Origin: Gautieria morchelliformis
Taxonomy: Eukaryota > Basidiomycota > Agaricomycetes > Gomphales > Gomphaceae
Reading direction: 5' to 3'
Length of the DNA: 64,000 nucleotides
Assembly: GCA_015179125.1 (NCBI GenBank)
Contig: WHVA01000225.1
Location: 1 to 64,000, forward strand
Shown: piece after piece, positions 20,482 to 31,588 of the stretch
Layout: each line of letters begins with the position of its first letter
How positions within the stretch are numbered: position 1 is the stretch's first letter
Translations under genes and position numbers: made by a program
Notes under the pieces: generated by a model
Database searches by the model: none
Told to the model about the DNA's origin: nothing
What the model saw: the letters and a program-made list of their open reading frames with translations, nothing else

Positions 20482-23400
20482 TCACGACGGGGAGGACTTC
20501 AGGAGGGGAATTGAAGTCTGGCTGCGGCTCAAGGTGCCGAGTCCCCAGATCTGAAGCATTGGCTTCCCGTCACCTGATGAGATGGGAGAGTCCGCAGGCC
20601 GCCGGGGTTCAACCAGGAGGCTATAAAGGTAATTCAATCTGAGAATCATGCGACATCCTAACGTGAAAAAAAAAAAGAAAACATACCTTCTTCTGTATAG
20701 ATCGTGGAGGTCTCCTCCATTTTTGGCATCATCAAATTGGGCCACGAGGTAATTTTGCACTTCGGGTATTTCCTTCAAATTATAAGGCACCTGGAAACGT
20801 TGCATGTCTGTAAAGTGTGTTAGCACTGTGGAGTTCGTCCGCAAGAACGGTGGCACCTTGAACGATTCTCGCCAATTTATGATATTTATTGAAGTTCACG
20901 AGCTTCCGACTGGGATCGCGAGGAGAGTTGCGATGGCTGGGGTTACCTTCACGGCAGAAGGTAACATCAGTCAGATACAACCCTATTGAAAAGAGTTATT
21001 GACAGCCAGGAGTAGTAGCACTAGGTACGCACCCAAGAAAGGAACTGCCGGTGGACTGGTATTTCGTAAACGTGATCGATATGCAGAATAGTTGCGAGCA
21101 TGGTCGGCCATTTTGCGGAGTGCTTCTAATTGCACTTTGCTCTTTTGGGGTAACGCCTAGGAGGTTCAAACCGTGTGTGAGAGATATGGTATATGGAAGT
21201 GGACCATGTGTATGCCTACCACCCAAGTTTGCTGTAATCTAGAAATAGTTGAAGAGTCTAAGGCAGCGAGGATAGACCGGGAAGTACTGTAGTTGTTCAA
21301 ACCCAAGCAGCGCTGTATGTGATGCGGATTAAAGATGGCTCCCCACTATACAAGACTTCACCACTTACATCCGCTACCTTGATGAAGAACTTCACTAGGT
21401 GGGTGCGCTTCTTTGTGTCAGACTCGTCTAAAATACTCTCGGTCACCCAGCCAGTGATCGCTGTACTAAGCGTGCTGATCGCCTTGACGTTGGTAGCGGG
21501 TACACCTCCAGGTTGGCCTAACTCGAGCACTTCCTCCGGCTGGACGCGGAGGTACAGCTTGGACTCCATGACCGTAAACTGTCGAGCAAGTTCCAGTGCG
21601 TCAAAGTCGGTGATAGCGATGTTCTCAAAAGCCTTGGTTTTCAACGCGGCAAACAATGTTTTATTGATGGTCGGTCTAGGTATTTCAGAAAGCGTGACAG
21701 GCGGGGGTAGTGAAGGTGGGCCTTCTCTCAATCGATCCACAGATTTTGTTCTGTCGATGGGACGAGGGTTAAGGAAGGAGTTGTCCGAGATCGTACGCGC
21801 ACGAATTATTTCCAGGATCCTCTGTGCCGGTGCAGGGAACTGATGAACAACTGTCCCACGGACAAATTGACTCAGCTGCGTCAGTACGGTATCATCGGTA
21901 TCTGGCCGCCAGTAATTTTCGAGCCAGGTTTTGATAAAATTAGATACTCGAAGCTTGATGGGCGTTGCCTTCCGCTTCACCCAGACTTCACGATCACTGT
22001 CCTGAAGTACCGCCGGGGCACGTAGATTATACCGCTCTATCAGGGCGCTGACCAGCTCAGAAGGTGACACAAAGAGGTGCCAAGTCATCATGAAGATCTG
22101 GTGGAACGCGGGATCAACAAGCGCGTCGTGCGGTGTCATCTTCTCTATCATGACGTCCAAGGTCGCCCCGACGATGGACCCTTCGGCGTTGTAGGCGATA
22201 TCTCGAATGTCATAGTCATGGGAGAGAAGGCTGGCGAAGACGCTGTCCACGTCGAGAGGTGTGAGGGGAGGGTTGGGACTCAATGGCGTTGGCGGAACCG
22301 TACTAGATTCGGAGGGGGGAACGGGGAGATCGCCATGTAAAAGCTTTTCTTCGAAAGGCGAACAAGGCGAACAAGGCTCTGTGTGCATATAACTTCGTTA
22401 TGTTGACTATAATCGAAACATAAAAAGAAACACATACCCTTTTCCTCCGGTGAGTCTGTGCTTTCCCGACCAGCGTCCGCCTTCGGAGGGAAGGAACGGC
22501 TAGGTCGTCTGGACCTATTATCGAGCAATAGCCCTTCGTCGGATTCTTCGTCCACCGTGCTCTCTGATCCACCAGACGACACCTCACGCATAGGAATATC
22601 GACCGGTGGCGGCATGGGAACATGCACTGGATGGATCGTCATCTCATCCTCTGCGTGAGTTTCGCCATCCTCTGTCACCACGCTAATAACATGCTGAGGC
22701 AGCACCAGCTGCTCAAGGCCTTGCATAGACGAGGTGACACTGACAGACCTGCGGCGGAGGAAGGAGACAGGCCGTTGACCTTTTCCAACATTGTGCGCTG
22801 TTCCAGGCAGCAAAGGGACAGTGCCATTTGACGAAAGGCTGGGGAGACAGATAATGAAAGGCTCCTCGCCGAGCGGTCTACTCAAACATATCTTGACGGC
22901 CGCTACGCAATCCGCCGCAATCTTGAGCACACCTGTGGCGCCATGAAGCGTTCTACGGCGTTCCTCCTCCTCGCTCACGTCCGTAGTGGGGCTAGTTGTC
23001 TCCCGTACTGCTTCCACGAGTTCGTTTGTGGCAGAAAAAAGGGCGTTCTTGGCCTCCTGCAGCGCCTCAACTTTGGCGGCGCCCACGTCAGGATGACGTG
23101 CGACAGCTTCGACAAGTGTGAGCAGCTGTCTGACCATGTCAACTATTTCCCGCGCGAGCTCAATTAGGTGGCCCTTGCTTGACGCATGCAAGTGACGGCC
23201 ATACGAATGCACGTGCCCAATGAAAGCCGCAATTGAGGACAGCAGATCGTCATGTGTCACCCGAAGCGAGGATAGCACTTGAGCGGTACTGCATGGACCT
23301 GACGGGAACGGTAGGGGTAAGAGCGAGCCATAGGAGTCAAGTGACCCTGATGACAGCGACGACATGCTGCTGATGCTGTGCTGTTCCGGTCCTTGAAACT

Positions 23401-25364
23401 GTTGCTGGACAGCGGATCGGAGTGGTAGACGAGGCGCACCATTGGTCAGAGAATTCGGCATGGGGACCGGGTGTAATTGCCTTGAACGCTCGAGATGTTG
23501 CATGCGGCGCCGTTCCCGCAAGTCATTGAGGCTTTTTGTACGCATCGCGGAAAGTGGTACCGGATTGTCCAACGGTCGGGCTGCAGGCACATGTGTGGCC
23601 TCATGTGCGCCGTCTGAGCCAGTACCACGGCGTAGCGTTGGAATGAACCCATGCTGGGCTCTTTTATGCGATATCACATAGGGCTGCGGCACCCCCGACT
23701 CAGTTAAAAGTCTCTGCTGCATTTCTTTCTCACTGCCACTGCTCCCAGAGCTGGACGTGTGCGCAAACGTATTGCGGGGGACAGGAAGCTCGACATTGTT
23801 CGTCTGGCATATGTCGAGAAACTGCGTCACGTTCCTCAACACTTCCCCACCCATGCGGAGCATCTGCTCCAACTCCCAGTCTTGCTGCTCGACCTCCGCT
23901 TGAGCAACCGCGGTTCCATCCCACGCCCCATCCTCGCCCGTATCGCCGCCAGGCCAATCTGAACATCGCCGCGCCTGTGATACGAGCGTGGCAAGATTTC
24001 CAAGTATAATTTTCCGCTCCTGTGCAAGCTGTGGGACACGCTGCAGTGTTGGTGCGTCGCGATGCAGGCACTCCGCGGAGGTTAGTAGACTTCGGACACA
24101 TGAAATGACGCATGCTGTCGATGGTTGGTAATGTGCCTGCCGGCGAGAAGCAACGGCCCGATGAAGTAAGGACAATGCGTGGAATAGTGGGGTGAGGCGC
24201 GGTGAACGACTATGATGGGAAGTGGAGAATGAGGGTGTCGGAGAAAATGCGCGTGGGGAAACGTCCCCGTCTGCGATAGCACGATACAAAGAGGATGTAG
24301 GCGACAGCGTACCAGCGAATGGTCTGTCATTTTCTGAATTATCTGGCGGTCATGGGTAAGAAATCAGAGATACATTGCGGTCAAGCATCAGGGACAAACG
24401 GGATGCATCAGTCTCTGGTGATGTGTATTCTGGCGGGGGCTCTGCCAGAAGTTGATCTGAATGTGTCGTGAATGTGGGCAACATGGGAGTCTGCGCTGGA
24501 GTTTGTTCCGCTTGAACTGCTGAAGACGAAGAAAGTGCTGACGTCCACGAAGCAAGCGAGGGCGTTGACTCATGATGACTCGTTTTATGTAACTGTATCA
24601 ATGTGAATGGCTTGACGTAAAAAAAGGGTAACCCACGATTCTCACCTCGACAAGTACTTCATCTTTTAACCTACCCACCTGATCCAAACCGCTCACATAA
24701 TTGCTAGGAAACCACCCGCGTCGACCTTCGAGCTCACCATCCCACCAACCAGAGGCATCTCGATTCAAAACCTGCCAAACACCTCGATTAACCTATTGCG
24801 TCGGTTCAGCTGAGCAGAGGCTCACCTGGATGATCTCTCCTGCTCTGAATGACAGATAAGTGGCATTGGGTCCGATTGGGGAGAAGTCATGCAGAGCCAG
24901 CACGTGGGAGTGCAACTGATCAACTGTGCCAAGGGAAAAGATTCAGATCGGATGGACACCTGATCAGTCAGGCCATGCTTACCGATGCTGCCTAGACTCC
25001 CCGAGGAGCTTAGCCGTTGTTGAGAGTTGCATTCATCGGCACAAAAAGAAGCTGTTGACGTAGAGGCGTGTGGTGAGCCAGATGAAGTGGCCGTCGTCAT
25101 GGTCTCTCCGGAGTGAGAAAATAGAGAGATATTGGTAGTAGAGGCTATCGAACTAGAGGAAGCCTGTCGGGCCTGAGGGGAAAGATGGGACTCTGGCACG
25201 GGTCGACTCGCAAACGAGTGATTAACGGGAAGCGAAGTATATATTTCAGGACGGGGTTGAGGCGGGGAGCGCGAAGGATTGTGGTGATGTATCGGCCGTG
25301 TATGTGACGAGAGGCGGGTTAGCGGGGCGGCTGTGTTGGATGTGGCGTTCATGATATGATGCAA
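20482..25364 (-). CDS. CDC25: CDC25-type Ras guanine nucleotide exchange factor with SH3 domain
   Basis: A large multi-exon gene of about 1,250 residues that loads GTP onto Ras and so activates cAMP/MAPK signalling. It starts MHHIMNATSN (25364) or the internal Met at 25352. A Ser-rich head is followed by an SH3 domain (LALHDFSPIGPNATYLSF, ASGWWDGELEGRRGWFPSNY, about 24640-24890), a Ser/Pro linker (24350-24601) and a large helical region (22430-24289). Then come the RasGEF-N module (AEGSIVGATLDVMIEKMTPH) and the catalytic domain. The catalytic domain includes ITDFDALELARQFTVMES, LGLNNYSTSRSILAAL, YSAYRSRLRNT, PFLGLYLTDVTF and NFNKYHKLARIVQ. The order SH3, linker, RasGEF-N, RasGEF is that of fungal Cdc25/Sdc25. 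The C-terminus ends in LEPRRPADS-like VEPRRPADSPISS and a short tail. Confidence 0.93.
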
Positions 25365-26718
25365 CGAGAGCTGTGTTGGTAAGTATAAGCCACGTGCTGG
25401 AGGATTCCATCAACCTTGTTCATGGAATCGAGGTGGATGGCTCACTGGCTAGAACACGACAGTGGCTCCTGCAAGAAAGCGGGAGGAAAGGTTCAAATCA
25501 CACGTATTAAGGAGCTTGGCCTCTAGGGAAAAGCGCCAGGAAATGTTATGAATGTCGTAAAGAACCAAAACGCGAGGCAATGTGATTTGGAGCTAACCGG
25601 GGGATGTGGAAATGGAATAGATAGCACGCTCTGAACGGAGGAGGCCGTTTGCAGAGGTGACGGTGGAAAGAGAATCGAGCAGAGCGCGTAAGAAGCGTCT
25701 CAAATCCGTCGAAACTTTGTGTAGAAACATGAAATTTGAAACACCGCCACCCTGATGATTTTGGCGCGCGTAACGTACGCGTACCTAAATAAAGCTGTAC
25801 ATAGTACAGGGACAGGGCTGTCAGGCAAATTCTGCTCATGGTATTCTGTTTTTCGGCAATGGAAGGCGTCTCGAGTCTGCACCTGGCAGTCGTAGCGCGA
25901 ACGCTGTCCTTGCGGTTGGTATGCTGTCTCAGCTCGCCAGCCTGAGTGTGTTATTCCATATCGGACCACACCTGCGAGTCCGCAAAGATGTGCACGGATC
26001 CGATGTTTATAGCAAGAACCCCCAATGACACATGAACGGGCGCATTACGCCTATCCGTAGCACCCCCGGCTGCGGCAGATTCGTTCGGCCTTGTCCGAGG
26101 AGATTTCGGCCGCCTGGCATGACATTGTGCTAACCCCACAATTTCTCATTTGTATGTAACACCGAGCGTCGACTCCTGCAGGGCTGCATGCAGCGGATCG
26201 CTAGCTGCTCACCGGACAGCTGAGTTACCTAAGCCATCTCGGACGATCTGAGACATGTAACTGGCAACTAGTCGCTCAGGCAACCACGGACGATCGTCAT
26301 TGTAGCGCCCCACGCAACCAATTTCTACACGATTCTAACGGTTTCCAGTTGCACATATCAAGGTTGACTCAAATTTGTGCGTCAGAAACAGTCCAGATCA
26401 GAGAGAGTTGAGAACAAGGGGTCCCAATAAGTATTCAATAGGCGATCCGTGTGCTAGATCTGAGGGCGAAGGTCACGTGACTCGTCAGAACCGTGTCTCA
26501 CCCACTTGGGATATTCTTGTTGTAGGCCCGGTCGAGGACTCCCTAAATATAAACCGCTACCGATGGAAACATCGGTTGCATTTCGCTCCAGTGACTGCGC
26601 CCACCTTCATATGCATTAACCTCTTCGGCACTCCTGGCGTAGAATTCTTTACATAAGAGGCCGCGGGCACCCGTCGTGGACTCTCGTACGCATCCGAGAC
26701 TGTGCTCACACGCTAGTA
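25365..26718. other. Upstream region of CDC25 and intergenic sequence
   Basis: No gene is recognised in 1.35 kb. Open frames on the minus strand between 25546 and 26139 have no family features. A ggttcaaatc word at 25490 resembles a tRNA B box but no tRNA fold was found. Confidence 0.4.
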
Positions 26719-27455
26719 TCACATCAGCTTAGTCTCCGCACCCTGTTGTATTGATGGGTGAACCATTCTCTCGCTTTCTTCTCTAAGCCTCATGCCTGCG
26801 TTCTGCATGCAGAATGACCCCAGATGCGCATGAACAATACACATACATGTTAGGCGAAATGAGGCTTGATACAGCATATAAACGTTGCGGTAAGAGCTCG
26901 AGAAGCTCTCATCGGCTCCTTTGTTCAGCTGTAACCGCACAATGCTGTCGTGTCCCTCCGCCGCATGCAGCGTGGGTGTTGTGTTCACCGCCTCATGAGT
27001 TACAGTAACCGCTGAATCCTATCATGACAGTACCCTTCGACACTTCCGCGAGCAGTGCAGTGTAATAATATCCTTCTTGTGAGTTTCATCCGCCCCCTTC
27101 CCCAGCGTTACTCGAACGGTCCCCTCGCGCCTTTCAACCTGCAGTGCAGTGCCAATGCCATTATATCCTGCTGGTGCGGTTACTTCCACCCCCTTGCTCA
27201 CCAGAATGTAACTGAACCATCTCGTAGGAGCCACTGCATGTGGCTCCTCCCCCTCTCTCCGATATCCAGCAGGACACGAACGACCCCATTACGGCCAGCT
27301 CCTTCGAGATCGTTCAGTTACTTACTGGTGAGCATGGGGCGGATGTGGGGTTGAGGTCGTTCGTGTCCTGCTGAACAATGGGGTGGATATTGAAGTGCCA
27401 GCCTCCCGCTCGTTTCGATATCCACCCCATTGTTCAGGAGGACACGAACGACCCC
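26719..27455 (-). pseudogene. Scattered ankyrin-repeat debris
   Basis: Minus-strand frames contain isolated pieces of ankyrin repeats: TPTLHAAEGHDSIVRLQLNK followed by GADES (26900-26988), GTALQVERREGTVRVTLGKG with ADET (27060-27160) and GYNGVVRVLLNNGVDIETSG (27395-27480). Each keeps the TxLHxAA / VVRLLLxxGAD consensus in degraded form, but stops and frame changes separate them. They look like relics of an agaricomycete ankyrin-repeat gene. Function cannot be assigned. Confidence 0.65.
27355..27453. repeat. Palindrome made of ankyrin-repeat sequence
   Basis: Left arm 27355-27390 and right arm 27418-27453 are 36-bp inverted copies with one mismatch, separated by 27 bases. The arm encodes the VVRVLLNNGVDI piece of an ankyrin repeat. 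Confidence 0.9.
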
Positions 27456-27482
27456 ATTATAGCCCCGATACGATAGTCTAGT

Positions 27483-27568
27483 GTTTTTGCTACAAATAGA
27501 TAGTAGCTCAACTGAATTGAAAATATTAGGCACATTCAGTTGAGCTACTATGTATTGGTAGCAAAAAC
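27483..27568. repeat. Second foldback palindrome
   Basis: Arms 27483-27517 and 27534-27568 are 35-bp inverted copies with two mismatches and a 16-base loop. The arm is unrelated to the ankyrin palindrome next to it. Confidence 0.9.
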
Positions 27569-27779
27569 AAGAGAAGTATAGAGTACCTATGCACCCCCTT
27601 TTGCTAACCAAGTTTCTGGGGCCTCACTACACTTGTTCGACTCGGGGAGGTTGGTTTCATGGTCCAAATTCTGTCTATCAACTCGAATTCTACAGACATT
27701 TCTGGCTAACACTACGACCTATCTCAGCTGTGGTGTGGTGCGATTTTTCGTTGGCTCGCATCACGGCAATTCGCAAATC

Positions 27780-28810
27780 GTACCAACTACGCTTTATGCT
27801 AAGCCCATTATCGGTATCCATTTAGATATCCTAGACACCTCCAAAAACATTGCACCAATAACGGATGCAATTTTTGTTGATGCAATTCTGGACAGGTTAA
27901 TCTCTCCCGCGACACCTTCTGGATCACCTGTTTTATATTTATTTATATTTATATTTATATTTATATTTTCATTTTCATTATTTCCTCCCGCCCACAGGCA
28001 ACGCCCTCATATCGATGCAAGACATCGAGGACGGCACGCTCAGCTCCCTCATCGTACGTCCCCCGCCCCCTCCTCCCCCCACCAGCCACCCCCTCCCTCT
28101 TTATACTAACCACTACCCGCCAGCCTTTCACCCTCTTCACCGCCGCCTTCTTCACCGCGACAACCTACATCGCGCTCGACGTTGCGCTCACGCTCATCCA
28201 TACTTTCGGGCCGTCGACCCCACCCGCGGCATTGCCTTAGTGTGCTGTTGTTTGTGTTTACGAGTGTGTGGCCGGCGTGAGTGGCAAATTTTTATTTTTG
28301 TTTTATTGGTTTTTTGAGGGGTTTTGGGTGAGGGTGGGGTGGGGGGATTTGAGGTTATGTGGTGGTGTGGTGGCGGCGGTGTTGGCTATTTCTCGCGGCT
28401 CGCGGCCACTATCTTTTTCTTTTCTTTTTCTGTGTCTGCGCCCCCATGCTGATGTTCATCCCTATGCTCCCCCCGCATCCCCCCCGCAGCGCCGCGCTCC
28501 TGTACTTCGGGATGATGGTGTACGTTGTGCTCGGGGTGCTGCACGAGGTGCGGCCACTGTGCGAGTCCCCCCTTTTCCCCGCGCGTGTCGTGTGCTGGGC
28601 TTGGCGTTGTGCTGATCCTGACCTCTTTCCCGCCCGGCCGGCCGCACAGGGTACTACATCCTTGCTAGCACCGACTTCGAGGGTGAGTCGCTTTGCTCCC
28701 CGTGTCTCTTGCCACGACGGCTCAACCTCCCATCATCGCTGTCCGCTCATGTACCTGCCTCTAAACAGGAACCGGCTGCAGCACCCGCTTCAACTGGTGC
28801 TAGTGCTGTG
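27780..28810 (+). CDS. Possible multi-exon membrane protein, model incomplete
   Basis: Several plus-strand exons have good splice borders. One is 27998-28053 (ALISMQDIEDGTLSSLI). The next, 28124-28239, is a hydrophobic helix PFTLFTAAFFTATTYIALDV. The third, 28490-28547, is a second helix LLYFGMMVYVVLGVLHE and joins the previous exon in phase. A later exon at about 28770-28810 gives TGCSTRFNWC, a stop, then a CCGPD-like continuation. Two or more membrane helices followed by a Cys-rich stretch would suit a tetraspanin-like protein, but this is a guess. Start, last exons and integrity are unresolved; a stop in the Cys-rich part may mean it is broken. Confidence 0.3.
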
Positions 28811-29119
28811 GCCCAGATGCTATCATTCCCATCCGCATCCTCAAGAATCACAGTGTTGTCGGTGCATCAATGGGTCAGCTCCTCTCTCCCAACCATTGTC
28901 GTGTCTGGCCTGTGTTTGTATTGCGACCTTGTCTGGTCTGCGCCATTTTCGTTCTATTGTTGTTATTATTACCTGTATTTCAGTACTATAATACACTGAT
29001 TTATCAGTATTTCATAACGGCATTTTTAAGTGCAAAAATGGCTGAAATTCAGTGTAAATTGTTTCTGAAATGGACATTCTCTCTACTAGATTTCAGGGTC
29101 ACGCCATAAGGTACTTAAG
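28811..29119. other. Spacer before the Crinkler-type kinase gene
   Basis: No gene is recognised. The stretch contains the convergent 3' ends of the unresolved membrane gene and the kinase gene. Confidence 0.4.
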
Positions 29120-31512
29120 TTAAATGCCCGGTCTTCCTGCAGTGAATACAGGAGGCCTAGAGTCAGGGTTATCATCCATCAGCCGATGAGAGAGCTCCTC
29201 CATCCACGTAGCAAGTGTTGTACGTTGCCCAAAGTAGCGAATCATCTTCCCACACGCCCATCGGTCTGCCAAGATCGGACTGTAACTCTCTGCCACAATC
29301 ACTTCGGGGGCGATCCATCCACGTGTCCCGCATTTTTCATAAATCATCGTCTTGATGCCGTCAACCTTCACAGAGCAATCCAAGTCAATAATGAACACGG
29401 TTGGTCGTTCGCATAGCACGACCACTACGTTGTCCGGCTTTAGATCTAGGTGGGCTAATTGGTGCCGGTGCATAAACGCCACCCCTTCGAGGAACTGTTG
29501 TAGAAGTGATGTTACTGTGACTTCATCTCGGTAGAGGGGTAGAGCCAGAGGAAGAGGTGTGTACTGAGGTAGTACAATTATCTTGCCTTTGTCCTGTTGC
29601 AATACATCTAAAAGTTCAATGATGTGGTGTGCTGGTCCCCCAAGCTTCTTGAGGTATTCGAGGTTCTCAACTTCGATGGACTGGTCATCGACAGGTTTGA
29701 AGATCACACGTGAGCCATCGGGCGTCATCCCTTTGCGCATTTTCCTTGGTAGCTAAAGATAGAATAAACTCTGTGAGTCCAACCGAAATACAGAGGAATG
29801 AAGATAGCTCACCGTTAAGAGAGACCTCAGGGGACCCATATCTGAAGTGACAGTGACGGTATACCCAGCTTGGATAATGGACTCGTCTAGCTGAGACCTG
29901 TCTCCTTCTGATCCTCCACGTCGTCTCTTTCTTTTGGTGCTTCCTTCCTCGGCATTGTCATCGCAATGCTTTCGCTTATGTGATGTGATGACAGGGTAAG
30001 ATTTGTCTTCAATCTCGCAAGCCACTTGTTGGATGCGATCACGAGGAATAAGAATGTCTTGGCTCTGTTGCCTTGCTTGAGCAGCAAGGTTGTACAGTTG
30101 AAACACAAATTCAAATGCCTGGCTAGCATCATTCAGCGCAAAATCTGTTGCTGTATAGAATACCTGCGAGAAACATCAGCAAGTGCTGCCTACCCCCCAG
30201 CAATATATATATATATATATATTTACCTGCTTATTGGAGATGTCTGGTTGATAGACCAGATACTGAGTTGCACGGAAGTCACTGTGGACATATATGGCGG
30301 TGACAATGAACGGACTTGATGGGTTTTGGCGCAGAGCATTGCCTAATCGGGCAAGGCAGGCTGCCTGCAAGAGCATCCGGTAACAGTCACTTTCACCATG
30401 ATTGGACACTATTTCCAAGATCATATGAAGGACGCCCTCGACACGCAGTAAGGCGTTGCTTCTGGGAGTGTACGTTACCATCTCAGCATCATCCCACAAC
30501 CAGACCACGAGAGGAAATGGCCATAGTGATTGACTAGAGTTTCTGTAAGATCAATAGCTACAGCTACAAATGAGATAACTTACAAAGAAAAGTCCACTGG
30601 CCTCGTAGAATCTCTCTGAGCCCGGAGGTTCAAAAGAATGGCATAGATGGTCGGCTCCTTACTTGCTTGGAATAGGCGAATATTGCGTAAATACTTGTTT
30701 TTCAACAAATATGCATAGTGAAAGGCTTCTTCTTCGTCGACGACGGCAAAGGCGTCGAGCTCATCGGATGCAAGGGCCTGGTAAAAAAAACTGATCAAAT
30801 GTGTCCGGAAGATGGACTCGCATACGCTGCATCTAGAAGGTAGACCGTGATAAATAGCAACTGCATCTAGGATGAGGTATAACCTACGCTTGCTTCGCAT
30901 AGAATTGCCCGCCTTTTCCTGAGCGTGGCCTGAAAGGCTAGCACGGATTTTGGAAGTTGCACAGATGTGGCCGCCAAGATATGGTTGGCAGTGAGGGTCA
31001 ACATTGTGGGGCAATCATACAATGACAAGGTTTTCAACTCAAATGTGACGAACTCTTGATAAGATGGCACCACTTCTTGGCCTATAAACGCTATGTCAGA
31101 TTGCAACAAAACAGTTGGAAATTAGCCTACCAGATGGTACCAAGTTTGCGGCAGTATTCTCATGATAAACGAGAATATGTAAGGTTTTTACAACCGGGTC
31201 CGATAAGCCATAGTCTGCTAGCATATAAGTTGGATTGAGCCTGGTAAGAGCTGAAGCGCGGCCTTCGGGGGTATCTAGATGCAATTGTGCAATTACATTA
31301 TCGAAATCATCTTCGGTGGCAGTGGAGATGGGCTGTTTGGGTGTATAAAGTATGAGATGGCAGGGGTTTGGGGGGTTAGGTGAGATGCGATTTGTGAGCC
31401 ATATCGCTCGGCTCAGCATCCCAAGGGGCTCAGTGGACCGGACTTCCATTGGGAAGATGGGGTTCAAAGCATTACTGCCAATAATTGTGCAATTGAGGAA
31501 GACTGTACTCAT
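29120..31512 (-). CDS. Crinkler-type protein: ubiquitin-like header plus protein kinase domain
   Basis: The start MSTVFLNCTIIGSNAL lies at 31512. The first exon has the features of the Crinkler N-terminal (ubiquitin-like header) domain: CTIIG start, FPMEVRSTEPLGMLSRAI, an L-LYTPKQPI block, LSDPVVKTLHILVY. A middle region follows (VPSYQEFVTFELKTLSLYD, EAFHYAYLLKNKYLRNIRL, LHMILEIVSNHGESDCYRML) and a Lys/Arg-rich probable nuclear signal KRKHCDD, KRKRRRGG. The last exon (29740-29120) is a protein kinase domain. It has HLDLKPDNVVV with the catalytic Asp, IIDLDCSVKV, where DLD stands in place of DFG, and GTRGWIAPEV. The glycine loop is weak, so activity is uncertain. This header-middle-kinase architecture is common in expanded agaricomycete families. 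No signal peptide is seen. It lies 76 bp head-to-head from ILV3. Confidence 0.75.
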
Positions 31513-31588
31513 GCTGGACGGGGGTAGAAATTCAAAAGGGGACCTTACTAAGCAACGCGTTCCGAACAACTCAGCTCATTGGTACAGT
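31513..31588. promoter_or_regulatory. 76-bp gap between divergent Crinkler-kinase and ILV3 start codons
   Basis: The two start codons lie only 76 bp apart. This is too short for two separate promoters with 5' leaders, so the leaders must overlap or the first exon of one model must be wrong. Confidence 0.6.

Noticed and set aside
22458-23962. Plus-strand ORFs across the CDC25 gene
   Set aside because: They are antisense shadows of the long minus-strand coding exon and have no family features.
30196-30225. The (ta)n tract as a regulatory element
   Set aside because: It lies within an intron of the Crinkler-type gene and is an ordinary microsatellite.
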